Notes: generated by a model from the letters alone, not told the origin. A stretch of DNA of 23,157 nt from Bog-756 sp043784065 (GCA_043784065.1 JAYVYR010000028.1:1-23157), one strand, 5' to 3'. Counted from the first letter of the stretch, positions 1-7,905 are shown. Program-made: numbers and translations.

Positions 1-103
1 GCTGGCCCGGACTACGACGTTCGCGCTGATCGACCGCCAGGCCCGCAAGGGCGAGAAGCCCTCGGACCACACTCCGGTGTTCATCGACACGTCGGTCGAC
101 TGA
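1..103 (+). CDS. xthA: Exonuclease III-like protein, C-terminal fragment
   Basis: Only the last 33 codons are inside the window; the reading frame begins at base 2 and ends at a TGA at 101-103. The visible tail contains ARKGEKPSDHTPVFID. This matches the C-terminal end of the endonuclease/exonuclease/phosphatase fold in exodeoxyribonuclease III (AP endonuclease), where the His of the SDH motif is an active-site residue. Such enzymes cut DNA at abasic sites and trim 3' ends in base-excision repair. The gene converges with the UvrD-like helicase, 66 nt away. Another EEP-fold nuclease is possible because only the tail is seen. Confidence 0.7.
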   Translation, partial: LARTTTFALIDRQARKGEKPSDHTPVFIDTSVD

Positions 104-169
104 GTCGCGACTCCAACGAAGGCCCAGGTGCGATTGACGCTCCAGCGAGCTCGGGATCGATATGCCAGG

Positions 170-1792
170 TCAGCTCTTCAGGTGGGCCCGCAGGCCGGCA
201 AACCGCTCGGCGGCGGCCTGAGGTGCGGGCCGCTCCGTGCCCTCGACGGCGACGGCCATCACGTCGGCCAACCATGGCGACGGGCGACGCTCCATGATCC
301 GACCGCTCGCTCCCATGGCCCGCGAACGGGCCCATGAGCACTCGAGAACCCGTTCGGCCCGCGTCAGCGCCACATAGATGAGCCGTCGTTCCTCGTCGAC
401 GGCTGACGGCGTGGTGGCATGGATGATGGGGACGAATCCCTCCTCCAACCCGACCACGGCGACGGCACCCCACTCGAGTCCCTTGGCCCGGTGGAACGTG
501 GCCAGTTCTACGCCGCCTCCGGGGGCGTGGTGCCCGGCCGTCCGGGTGCGGGCTGCAGCGCGACCGGTGGCCGGCCCCGGGGCCTCGGTATCGGGAGACT
601 CGGGGGCGGGGGCGAACCGGCACGGAATGCCGGCCTCGCCAAGGGCCCGACGCACGCCGGCAAGTAGGTCGTGGGTGCGGGCCAGAACAGCCTGATCCGA
701 CCAGGCCACGCCGGCCTCGGCCCGGGCCAGGATCCGTGCTGCCACAGCCTCGGCCTCGGCCCGGTCGTCGGCGAAGGCGGTCACCGTCGGCACTGGGCCA
801 TCGGCGGCCGCGGAACGGGGAGGAGCAACATCCGAACGGCCGAGCGCAGCGGAGGCTGCGGCCACCACTTGGGGTGTGCATCGGTGGTTCTGGTCCAGAT
901 GAACGACCTCGATGCCGGGAAACCGATCGGGCAATGCGGCCAGCAGTGTCGGATCAGCGCCGTTCCACCCGTAGATGGCCTGGTTCGGATCACCCACCAC
1001 GCTCAGGTCGCGCCGCGGACCGGTCAGCACCTCCAGTAAGCGGTACTGGGCCGGGTTGACGTCCTGGAACTCGTCAACGGCCACGTGGCGGTAGCGCCAG
1101 TGGGCTTGGCCGGCAAATGTGTCGTCGAGGAAGAGGTCGGCCGCCCGCAGCAGTGCGTCGTCGAGGTCGAGCAGACCCCGTCGGGCCAGCCGGTCCTCGT
1201 AGGCGGCGAAGACCTCGACCACCTGGTTGGTGGGCAGAGCGCCGGTGCGACCGGCGCCAGCCGACGCCGCCCCGTAGTCGTCGGGGGTCAGGCATCGGGA
1301 TTTAGCCCAGCCGATTTCTGTGTCGACGATGGAGGCGATCGTGCGGTCACCTGCCACCTCGGCCAGGGTCCGCCATCGCTGGTCGACGAGGGCCGGCGGC
1401 GCCTGGCCGGTGTCGGTCGCCCGACGCCTTAGGAGTGTGAGGGCGAGTTGGTGGAGTGTCCCGACCCGCACACCGGCAGAAGGGATGCCGCCCGGGCCGG
1501 CCGGGGTCGACACGGGCACGCCGTAGCTGCTCAAGCGATCACGCAGTTCGAGGGCTGCTTTTCGGGTGAAGGTGCAGACCACCGAATGGTCGGCCTCGGC
1601 CGAGCCGTCGCGGATCCGCCGAGCGACCCGCAAGGTGAGCACCCGGGTCTTTCCGGAGCCGGCTCCGGCCACGACGCAGAGGGCGTCGGACGTCGACCCG
1701 ACGGCCCGGCCCTGGGCCGGCGTCAGATCAGCGCATGCTCGCTCGAAGCGGTCGGGGCCTCCGGGCGACGCCGGCATCTTGAGGAGTTCCAC
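170..1792 (-). CDS. Compact UvrD/UvrD2-like ATP-dependent DNA helicase (SF1A)
   Basis: A 3'-5' DNA helicase of the UvrD/PcrA/Rep class, acting in DNA repair or restart. Visible motifs in order are Walker A GAGSGKT (about residues 43-49), motif II DEFQD, motif III GDPNQAIYGWNG, motif IV DQNHRC, motif V FHRAKGLEW, the family signature VGLEEGFVPI, and motif VI YVALTRAE. The protein is about 540 aa against roughly 700 or more for PcrA and actinobacterial UvrD2. The segment between motifs IV and V is short and rich in Ala, Pro and Arg, so subdomain 2B looks largely absent, and no C-terminal HRDC or tetracysteine region is seen. The start is uncertain: GTG at 1792 has a TAGCCT box 8 nt upstream, while ATG at 1777 is the alternative; neither has a Shine-Dalgarno sequence. 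It is divergent from the PH-domain gene. Confidence 0.88.
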   Translation of the reverse strand: MELLKMPASPGGPDRFERACADLTPAQGRAVGSTSDALCVVAGAGSGKTRVLTLRVARRIRDGSAEADHSVVCTFTRKAALELRDRLSSYGVPVSTPAGPGGIPSAGVRVGTLHQLALTLLRRRATDTGQAPPALVDQRWRTLAEVAGDRTIASIVDTEIGWAKSRCLTPDDYGAASAGAGRTGALPTNQVVEVFAAYEDRLARRGLLDLDDALLRAADLFLDDTFAGQAHWRYRHVAVDEFQDVNPAQYRLLEVLTGPRRDLSVVGDPNQAIYGWNGADPTLLAALPDRFPGIEVVHLDQNHRCTPQVVAAASAALGRSDVAPPRSAAADGPVPTVTAFADDRAEAEAVAARILARAEAGVAWSDQAVLARTHDLLAGVRRALGEAGIPCRFAPAPESPDTEAPGPATGRAAARTRTAGHHAPGGGVELATFHRAKGLEWGAVAVVGLEEGFVPIIHATTPSAVDEERRLIYVALTRAERVLECSWARSRAMGASGRIMERRPSPWLADVMAVAVEGTERPAPQAAAERFAGLRAHLKS

Positions 1793-1800
1793 GGAGGCTG

Positions 1801-1806
1801 AGGCTA
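1801..1806 (-). promoter_or_regulatory. Candidate -10 box for the UvrD-like helicase
   Basis: TAGCCT on the minus strand lies 8 nt before the GTG at 1792. The spacing would give a transcript with almost no leader. No convincing -35 element is visible. The call rests on similarity to the better-spaced boxes elsewhere in the window. Confidence 0.3.
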
Positions 1807-1845
1807 CCGTCGGGCTGTGCCACCGGGGTGGGGGACCGTCCTCGG

Positions 1846-1851
1846 TAGATT
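1846..1851 (+). promoter_or_regulatory. Candidate -10 box ahead of the PH-domain gene
   Basis: TAGATT fits TANNNT. A GTG follows after 6 nt (1858), which opens a 13-codon reading frame ending at 1899. The PH-domain gene starts at 1903, so the box gives either a 45-nt leader or a leaderless mini-ORF in front of the gene. Confidence 0.35.
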
Positions 1852-1902
1852 GGACTGGTGGCCGACCTAATCCCCCGAACCTCTCCGACTCGGGGTTGAG
1901 CA

Positions 1903-2406
1903 GTGGCGGCACGCCCTCCGTTGCTTACCGGCGAGCAGGTCCTGGTGGACATCCGGCCCCACTGGGTGTTCCTGAGTGCCCCACTGCTGGCCGCCCTAGT
2001 GGCCGTGGCCGTCGGGATCACCCTTGACGTCGCCATCCCGCACACCTCCGTCTCGCTCCACTGGGTCGAGGGTGCCATGGTTGCCATCCCCGGTACCTGG
2101 CTTGCCGTACGGTTCGTCCGATGGCGGCGGTGCTGGCTGATGCTCACCACTGACCGGCTGGTTGACCAGTGGGGTGCCGCCCCGGGAAACCATGTCGACA
2201 TTCCGCTCGACTCGATCGAACGGGTGACCGCCGTCCAGAGCCCGGTCCGACGGTTGGTCGGAACGGGTGCCGTCGACGTGGTGGTGTGGGGACAGGGGGT
2301 CCTCCATCGGGTGGAGGACGCCCGCCATCCGACCGTGCTGGTACGGATCATCTCCCGGCGTCTTCGTCGGCCACCCGAGAACGGGCCCGAAGACCACCGT
2401 GGTTGA
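1903..2406 (+). CDS. Membrane-anchored bacterial PH-domain protein
   Basis: A 167-aa protein. Two hydrophobic segments (about residues 21-44 and 55-73) are followed by a soluble domain with the pattern LTTDRLVDQWG...DIPLDSIERVTAVQSPVRRLVGTGAVDVV. This is characteristic of the bacterial PH-like domain (bPH_2/DUF304, YdbS/YdbT type). Such proteins sit in the cytoplasmic membrane with the PH domain in the cytosol; their biochemical role is generally unknown. The GTG start at 1903 has only a weak purine stretch upstream, and a possible mini-ORF stops 3 nt before it. It is divergent from the helicase gene. Function beyond the fold is not inferred. Confidence 0.75.
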   Translation: MAARPPLLTGEQVLVDIRPHWVFLSAPLLAALVAVAVGITLDVAIPHTSVSLHWVEGAMVAIPGTWLAVRFVRWRRCWLMLTTDRLVDQWGAAPGNHVDIPLDSIERVTAVQSPVRRLVGTGAVDVVVWGQGVLHRVEDARHPTVLVRIISRRLRRPPENGPEDHRG

Positions 2407-2579
2407 ACGTCAACTTGTACGTCTGGTCGTGCGTCTGCGGTCCGCCAATGTGCCTCTCGCCCACGAAAGTCCCGCTCGCGCCCTTGTACCGGGGGTGTGT
2501 ATCCGTCAGTATGGCCAGGCGAGGGGTTGTCGACTACGTGCTCGGTCCACGGGCCTGGTCGGTGCGGAAGGAGTGTCGG

Positions 2580-2996
2580 ATGGTGGACGTGGCAGGAGTG
2601 CGCGGGTTGAGTGATCCAAACGTCGACTGGGGTATTCGGTCTCTCCAGCCGTTCGACGACCCGAAACGCCGCCTCGATCTCTTGGTTCCCCTGCTTCACG
2701 ATCTCGTGGCCTGGGATCTCGTCCAACGGGACGCCGATGGGAGTTTCGTACTTCGCCAGGACGTCCAGGATCGCCTGGCCGCCCTGACCGTCGATCGTCC
2801 CCTACGCTCGGCCGAAGTGTTCGTGGGTCGCAAGTGTCAGGTCTGCGGACTGGTACGCCTCACCCGCATGGTAGAAGGCGTTCGCACGTGTTCACCCTGC
2901 GCGACGCCCGTAGTCGACGAGTTGGATGCGGCCGCCGACGCCGGCAGGACTAAAGGCCATCGTGGCTTCTTCCACCGTCACCGGAAGGCCAGCTGA
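2580..2996 (+). CDS. Small winged-helix-like plus zinc-ribbon protein, function unknown
   Basis: A 138-aa protein. The ATG at 2580 is chosen because a strong Shine-Dalgarno sequence (GGAAGGAG) ends 6 nt before it; the open frame runs further upstream without such support. Residues about 27-70 (DDPKRRLDLLVPLLHDLVAW...) have the helical pattern of a winged helix. Residues 86-107 hold C-x2-C-x14-C-x2-C (Cys86, Cys89, Cys104, Cys107), a probable zinc ribbon. The tail is basic and rich in His and Arg. I recognise no named family. The combination suggests nucleic-acid or protein binding, but that is inference. The gene converges on galK with only 19 nt between stop codons. Confidence 0.72.
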   Translation: MVDVAGVRGLSDPNVDWGIRSLQPFDDPKRRLDLLVPLLHDLVAWDLVQRDADGSFVLRQDVQDRLAALTVDRPLRSAEVFVGRKCQVCGLVRLTRMVEGVRTCSPCATPVVDELDAAADAGRTKGHRGFFHRHRKAS

Positions 2997-3015
2997 GAGT
3001 TGCACCCATCCGGCG

Positions 3016-4077
3016 TCAGCGGCCGGTCCGCCGTGCCACCGTCCCGTCACTCGGCTTCACCAGCCACGCCTCGGCACCGAGGGCAGCCGGGTCCACTGCT
3101 TGAGGTACTGCGAGCACCACCACGCATCCACCGAAGCCGGCACCGGTCATCCGTACCCCGAGCACTCCTGGTCGGGACCGAAGGTGTCCGACGAGGTCAT
3201 CGAGTTGCGGGGTAGTGGTCTCGAACCCGTCGGCAAGACTGCGGTGGCTCTCGTCCATGAGGAGCCCGGCCCCGACCAGATCGTCCTCCCCCAGGGCCGC
3301 GGCAAAGGCACGCACACGTGAGCACTCACCGATGACGTGCCGGGCCCGGCGTCGCAGCAACGAGTCCCGCAGTCCGATGACATCGACCTCAGTTGCCAGC
3401 CCGAGTGGGCCGATGATGGCTGCGGCCGCCTCGCATTCGGCAACCCGGGTTCCGTACGCCGACGATCGCAGGTCGCGCCGCTGGCCGGAGTCGACCACGA
3501 TGAATTCGGCCCCGGCCGGAACGCTGACGTGGCAGGTGTCGAGCGAGGCGAAGTCGATCAGTAGCGCGTGTCCGGCGCTACCTCCGGCGCAGGCCAGGGG
3601 GTCCATCAGGCCTACAGGTACGCCGAGCAGGTGCTCTGCTGCTTGGCACAGCCGGGCGATGACGAGGGCATCGCCATCGACGCCGAAGGCGTCGGCTAGG
3701 GCCACAGCCAAGGCCGCACTCGACGAGAGCCCGGAGCCACGCGGCACGGTGGAGGCGACGTGCATCCTTCCGCCGGATGCGGGCCGGGCCAGCGACACCA
3801 TGGCGGCAGCCAGACGGGCCCACGCTGGCTCCAAGGAGGCGATGGCTTCTGCGTCGACGTCGAGTGGAACGGTGGCACGGTCCCGGGGGTAGGCATCTGA
3901 CGTGATCTCGAACTCCTCGGCGCCAGTCGGCTCGACCATGACGGCGACGCCCAAGCCGATGGCCATGGGCAGTGCCAGCCCTTGGTTGTAGTCAGTGTGA
4001 TCGCCGATGAGGTTGACGCGTCCAGGGCCGAACCAACGTTCCGACACTGGTTTGCCGCATTCGAAACCGCCAGACAT
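3016..4077 (-). CDS. galK: Galactokinase (GHMP kinase family)
   Basis: Predicted to phosphorylate galactose to galactose-1-phosphate with ATP (Leloir pathway), in the cytosol. The 353-aa length is close to the family norm. The N-terminal sugar-binding signature GRVNLIGDHTDYNQG (Arg20, Asp26), the GHMP ATP-binding motif PRGSGLSSSAAL (about 113-124), the catalytic-Asp region VGLMDPLACAGG (Asp159) and the C-terminal motif GAGFGG (312-317) are all present. Two departures are visible: the usual Glu of GEHTDYN is Asp, and the usual MDQ is MDP. No epimerase or uridylyltransferase gene is nearby, so a related sugar kinase activity is possible. The start at 4077 follows a modest AGGGGGC stretch; the open frame extends upstream but into non-family sequence overlapping the carbonic anhydrase gene. 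Confidence 0.87.
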   Translation of the reverse strand: MSGGFECGKPVSERWFGPGRVNLIGDHTDYNQGLALPMAIGLGVAVMVEPTGAEEFEITSDAYPRDRATVPLDVDAEAIASLEPAWARLAAAMVSLARPASGGRMHVASTVPRGSGLSSSAALAVALADAFGVDGDALVIARLCQAAEHLLGVPVGLMDPLACAGGSAGHALLIDFASLDTCHVSVPAGAEFIVVDSGQRRDLRSSAYGTRVAECEAAAAIIGPLGLATEVDVIGLRDSLLRRRARHVIGECSRVRAFAAALGEDDLVGAGLLMDESHRSLADGFETTTPQLDDLVGHLRSRPGVLGVRMTGAGFGGCVVVLAVPQAVDPAALGAEAWLVKPSDGTVARRTGR

Positions 4078-4200
4078 CAATGAACTGCCCCCTGACTCGG
4101 TTCGGCACCCCGTCGCCGCCGGCTGTGCGGTCACGCTACCTGCGGCCTCGGGCGCGGCGTTGCACAGACGGTGCCGGTCCCGACGTACCATGCATGTCGA

Positions 4201-4695
4201 ATGTTCGACGACTTCCTCAACGCCAATGCCGAGTACGCCGACGGGTTTGCCCTGCAGGGCATCGCACCGGTAGCCGCCCGAGGCTTTGCACTGGTCACCT
4301 GTATGGACAGCCGCATCGAGCCGCTGGCCATGCTCGGGCTCCACCCCGGAGACGCCAAGATTCTCCGCAACGGTGGGGCCCGGGTCACGCGAGACGTCCT
4401 GCGGTCACTGATCCTGGCCACCCACTTTCTCGGTGTGACCCAGATCGCCGTGATGCAGCACACCGACTGCGCCTTGGCTGACGATACGGACGGACACGTG
4501 CGGGCCCGCCTGGGTGACCAGGGGACGCATGGTGTGGAGGAGTGGGAGTTCCTGGCCATGCCCGACCCCGACGGAGCCCTGCGGTGCGACGTGGCCCTTG
4601 TGCGCGACTGCCCCCAGCTGCCCGACGGCGTGCGGGTTGAGGGCTGGCGCTACAACGTCGCCACCGGGCGGATCCAACGCGTCATTCCCTCGTGA
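4201..4695 (+). CDS. Beta-class carbonic anhydrase
   Basis: Predicted to interconvert CO2 and bicarbonate, cytosolic. The 164-aa protein carries the beta-CA zinc and active-site residues: Cys34, Asp36 and Arg38 in TCMDSRIEP, and His87 and Cys90 in MQHTDC. The sequence ILRNGGARVTRDVLRSLILATHFLG is typical of the short actinobacterial type that includes Mycobacterium Rv1284. The ATG at 4201 is used because the family fold begins just after it; an in-frame ATG at 4171 would add 10 residues. A TACCAT box lies 9 nt upstream. It is divergent from galK (123 nt apart). It may supply bicarbonate for carboxylation reactions, but no carboxylase is in the window. Confidence 0.9.
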   Translation: MFDDFLNANAEYADGFALQGIAPVAARGFALVTCMDSRIEPLAMLGLHPGDAKILRNGGARVTRDVLRSLILATHFLGVTQIAVMQHTDCALADDTDGHVRARLGDQGTHGVEEWEFLAMPDPDGALRCDVALVRDCPQLPDGVRVEGWRYNVATGRIQRVIPS

Positions 4696-4874
4696 CCTCC
4701 AACTATGGCAACCCTTTCGGCGGAACGTGGTGACTGCGCATTTGACCCGCCGGCGCCGGTGGGACACCATCCCGCAATGCAGTTTCGCTCCCGCACCCGT
4801 CCGAACTCCGTCGTAGCCTCAGCGTCCCCGCCCGCCGTGGCGAGCCTGCTCGTGACCCTCTCCGGGGGTGTCCG

Positions 4875-6020
4875 ATGAGCGGGCCCCTCGACGGTGTGCG
4901 GATCATCGAGTTGGCCGGCCTCGGACCAGCCCCTTTCGCCGGCATGATGCTGGCCGATGCCGGCGCAGACATCATTCGCATCGACCGAGCGGACCGGGCC
5001 ACCTACCCACCCCGCCAGGAGCCCCACGTCGACCTCATGAACCGGGGCCGCCGCTCCGTGGCCGTCGATCTGAAGCATCCGGACGGGGTAGCCCTGGTAT
5101 TGCGCCTGCTCGAGGGGGCCGACGGTCTGATGGAGGGATTTCGGCCCGGAGTGGCCGAGCGTCTGGGGCTGGGGCCTGACGAGTGTCTGGTCCGCAACCC
5201 GAAACTGGTCTACGGCCGGATGACGGGCTACGGCCAGGGGGGCCCGATGGCCCAGGCTGCCGGTCACGACATCGACTACATCGCTGTTTCCGGCGCGCTC
5301 GAGGCAATCGGCCGCCAAGGGGAGCGTCCGTTGCCGCCACTCAACCTGGTCGGCGACTTCGGTGGCGGAGGGATGTTGTTGGCCTACGGCATGGTGGCCG
5401 CCATCCTCGGTGCCCGGACCACCGGGAAGGGCCAGGTCATCGATGCAGCCATGGTCGACGGCGCCGCCTCGCTCATGACCATGACCTACACGCTCCGGGC
5501 CGCTGGAGTGTGGCAGGACGAGCGGGGGACAAATCTGCTCGACACCGGGGCCCACTTCTACGAGGTCTACGAGACTTCAGACGGCGGGTACATGGGCGTA
5601 GGGGCCATCGAGCCCCAGTTCTATTCCGAGCTCATGCGCTTGCTCGGTCTGAGCGCCGAGGACCTCAGCACCCAAATGGACCGGTCCACGTGGCCCGAGA
5701 TGAAGCAGCGCTTCACCGCCATCTTCGCCTCGAAGACACGTAGAGAATGGGAGGCGGTATTTGCCGGCTCCGACGCTTGCGTGGCTCCGGTGCTGTCGGC
5801 CGCCGAAGCGCCCGACCACCCCCACAACAAGGAACGGGGCACCTTCACCGAGGTGGCCGGCGTGGTCCAGCCCGCCCCTGCGCCCCGGTTCCTGTCGACC
5901 CCCGGTTCGATCCGCCGCCCGCCGCCCAATCCTGGCCAACACGCCGACGAGGCATTGGCCGACTGGGGGATACCGACCGACGAGGTCGCAGTCTTGCGCA
6001 GCTCCGGTGCAATTGCCTGA
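4875..6020 (+). CDS. Alpha-methylacyl-CoA racemase (CoA-transferase family III)
   Basis: Predicted to epimerise 2-methylacyl-CoA thioesters, letting branched fatty-acid or sterol side chains enter beta-oxidation. The 381-aa protein starts PLDGVRIIELAGLGPAPFAG. It has the catalytic residues known from the M. tuberculosis enzyme: His131 in AGHDIDYI, Asp161 in LVGDFGGG, and Glu246 in GAIEPQFY. The stretch RPLPPLNLVGDFGGGGM is characteristic of racemases rather than formyl- or succinyl-CoA transferases, which use an Asp nucleophile. A weak GGGGGTG lies before the ATG at 4875. The 179-nt region upstream shows no clear promoter. It is not operonic with the acyl-CoA dehydrogenase at 19550-20782, though both fit lipid or sterol catabolism. 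Confidence 0.9.
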   Translation: MSGPLDGVRIIELAGLGPAPFAGMMLADAGADIIRIDRADRATYPPRQEPHVDLMNRGRRSVAVDLKHPDGVALVLRLLEGADGLMEGFRPGVAERLGLGPDECLVRNPKLVYGRMTGYGQGGPMAQAAGHDIDYIAVSGALEAIGRQGERPLPPLNLVGDFGGGGMLLAYGMVAAILGARTTGKGQVIDAAMVDGAASLMTMTYTLRAAGVWQDERGTNLLDTGAHFYEVYETSDGGYMGVGAIEPQFYSELMRLLGLSAEDLSTQMDRSTWPEMKQRFTAIFASKTRREWEAVFAGSDACVAPVLSAAEAPDHPHNKERGTFTEVAGVVQPAPAPRFLSTPGSIRRPPPNPGQHADEALADWGIPTDEVAVLRSSGAIA

Positions 6021-6071
6021 GACTGTCCTGGCACTCCTGGCTCCGCACCTCTGAACCAGCGGTCCGTTCGG

Positions 6072-6308
6072 TCAGAGGTTGACGACGGGGCAGGTGACGG
6101 TGCGGATGATGCCCTCGATGAGTTGGATCCGGCCCACCACCATCTGGCCCAGTTCATCCACCGTGGTCGATTCAGCCCGGAGGATCACGTCATAAGGGCC
6201 GGTGACGCCCTCGGCTGCTACCACGCCGTCGAGGCCCTGCACGGCCCGGGCCACGCCCGCTGCCCGACTGACCTCGGTCTGGATGAGCACATAGGCGCTG
6301 ACGGACAT
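6072..6308 (-). CDS. Stand-alone Lrp/AsnC ligand-binding (RAM) domain protein
   Basis: A 78-aa protein made only of the alpha-beta ligand-binding domain of Lrp/AsnC regulators (VSAYVLIQTEV...GPYDVILRAES...GIIRTVTCPVV); no helix-turn-helix is present. Such domains form dimers or octamers that bind amino acids or related small molecules, and stand-alone versions are common in actinobacteria. Start choice: AGGAG lies 6 nt before the ATG at 6308 but directly abuts the ATG at 6314, so 6308 (MSVSAYV) is preferred. It is divergent from the MFS transporter (91 nt apart), which makes a sensor or effector link possible but unproven. It converges with the racemase gene. Confidence 0.85.
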   Translation of the reverse strand: MSVSAYVLIQTEVSRAAGVARAVQGLDGVVAAEGVTGPYDVILRAESTTVDELGQMVVGRIQLIEGIIRTVTCPVVNL

Positions 6309-6387
6309 GTCCATCTCCTGGAAGGGCGGGATCGGTCTCGACGAGCCGGTGCTGGACAGGTAGACCTACTCCTCACCTTGTCCGGCC

Positions 6388-6393
6388 TACCAT
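6388..6393 (+). promoter_or_regulatory. Candidate -10 box, leaderless MFS gene
   Basis: TACCAT (TANNNT) is separated by exactly 6 nt from the ATG at 6400. Transcription would therefore start at or next to the A of the start codon. No Shine-Dalgarno sequence precedes this ATG, in keeping with leaderless translation. Confidence 0.5.
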
Positions 6394-6399
6394 GCCGCT

Positions 6400-7866
6400 A
6401 TGGGTGTCAAGGAGCGAGGCGACCAGTTCCGTCGCCTCGTCCGGTCGGCGGTCGATGACCTGTTCGACCAGCGCAGTCCCTTCGGCCGCCTGGCCCTGAC
6501 CCACGTCCTGATGACGGCGGGGGACACCCTGTTCGCCGTGTCTTTGGCCGGGTCGCTGTTCTTCTCGATCTCCCCTACGGCGGCCAAGGACAAGGTCCTG
6601 CTCTACCTCCTCTTGACCATGGGTCCCTTCGCTGTGGTGGCGCCGGCACTCGGCCCACTGATCGACCGCAGTCGGGGGGCGCGCCGGGCCATGGTGGTCA
6701 TTTCGGCTCTCGGACGGGCCGCTCTGTGCCCGTTCATCGCCAGAGATATCCATTCCCTCCTGTTATTCCCCGAGGCATTCCTGATGCTGGTGCTCTCGAA
6801 GGTCTACCTGGTAACAAAAGGTGCCCTGGTGCCGGAAATGGCCGCCATGGAGATGCCGGGTTCCGGCGTCGGTCCGGGCCTCGACGGCCCAGAATGGCTC
6901 GACGACAGCGACGGTCCACCGGACCCCACGTCACCGTATGGGATGCCGCCGACCGTCCACATAGACGACCCGGTGACGGGCGAGGCCATGCTGGAGCCGG
7001 ACCTGGCCACCTTGAATGCCCGGTTGGGTCTTCTGGCCTCGTTATCCGGTTTCGTCTTCGCCCTGCCGGCCATCGCCATCCTCAAGCTCTTCGGGGCTCC
7101 GGGGGTGCTCTGGTCGTGCACCGCTGTGTTTGTAGGCGCCGGGGTGGCAGGCATGCGACTGCCGGTGCGGCGGCCGGCCAGGACCGTCCGTGAGAGCCGT
7201 CGGGGACAGGCGCTATCGTTCTGTGGCGATCCGAATGCCGAGATCGAACTGGCCCCGGATGCCGACGGCTGGTGGACGGAGGAGCAACAGGACCTGGCCG
7301 CCTTCCGGCCTATCGCCGGGACGCAGGTGATCCTTGCCCTCACTCCGATGTCGGTATTGAAAGGCTTACTCGGCTTCCTCACGTTCTTGTTCGCCTTCGG
7401 CCTCCGGCGCCAAGGTGCGGCCACCTGGTGGTTTGGTCTGCTGATCGGTGCCCTCACTCTCGGCGCTGTCATCGGGGTTCTGCTGGTGGGCCGACTCCGA
7501 CGAGTCCTGTCCGAACAGCAGATGTTGGCTGCCTCGTTGTGGTTGGTGGCCGCCGTCGGGCTGTTCGGCTGGATCTTCCCCTATCCGGCTATCCAGGCTC
7601 TTGTGGCGCTGGCCGTCGGTGCCGCCGGGGCGGTGGCCAAGCCGTCGTTCGACGCGCTGGTCCAGCGCCACGTCCGGGAGTCGGACCAGGGCCGCGCCTT
7701 CGCCCGCTTCGAGACCCGGCTCCAGCTGATGTGGGTCATCGGGTCGCTGGTCGGAGTGGTGGTGTCGCTGTCGATTCCTGCCGGAAATCTGGTGCTCGCC
7801 GTGGTGGCCATGGTCGGTGCACTGTCCTACATGAGTGCCCTCCATTCGACAGCCAACCGAGCCTGA
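6400..7866 (+). CDS. MFS transporter with an acidic loop insertion
   Basis: A 488-aa polytopic membrane protein. Hydrophobic helices are visible from about residue 31 (LALTHVLMTAGDTLFAVSL) to 480. The motif PLIDRSRGARRAM between helices 2 and 3 is a variant of the major-facilitator loop motif. The sequences LVPEMA and LATLNARLGLLASLSG flank an insertion of about 55 residues (148-202) rich in Asp, Pro and Gly between helices 4 and 5. A second polar stretch (about 258-303) forms the central cytoplasmic loop. The substrate cannot be told from sequence; the fold resembles drug or lipid-type exporters. The start at 6400 is probably leaderless. The gene converges on pckG across a strong hairpin. 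Confidence 0.82.
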   Translation: MGVKERGDQFRRLVRSAVDDLFDQRSPFGRLALTHVLMTAGDTLFAVSLAGSLFFSISPTAAKDKVLLYLLLTMGPFAVVAPALGPLIDRSRGARRAMVVISALGRAALCPFIARDIHSLLLFPEAFLMLVLSKVYLVTKGALVPEMAAMEMPGSGVGPGLDGPEWLDDSDGPPDPTSPYGMPPTVHIDDPVTGEAMLEPDLATLNARLGLLASLSGFVFALPAIAILKLFGAPGVLWSCTAVFVGAGVAGMRLPVRRPARTVRESRRGQALSFCGDPNAEIELAPDADGWWTEEQQDLAAFRPIAGTQVILALTPMSVLKGLLGFLTFLFAFGLRRQGAATWWFGLLIGALTLGAVIGVLLVGRLRRVLSEQQMLAASLWLVAAVGLFGWIFPYPAIQALVALAVGAAGAVAKPSFDALVQRHVRESDQGRAFARFETRLQLMWVIGSLVGVVVSLSIPAGNLVLAVVAMVGALSYMSALHSTANRA

Positions 7867-7905
7867 GCACGGCACCGAGCTACCCACCAAGCCACCCGGG
7901 CGCGG

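Noticed and set aside
1728..2726. A 332-codon minus-strand open frame across the PH-domain gene
   Set aside because: It is rich in Thr, Arg and Ser with no recognisable domain, overlaps two supported genes and has no ribosome-binding site.
4777..4878. A 33-codon ORF ending in an ATGA overlap with the racemase start
   Set aside because: The overlap is suggestive of a leader peptide, but there is no ribosome-binding site, no -10 box at leaderless distance and no recognisable peptide.
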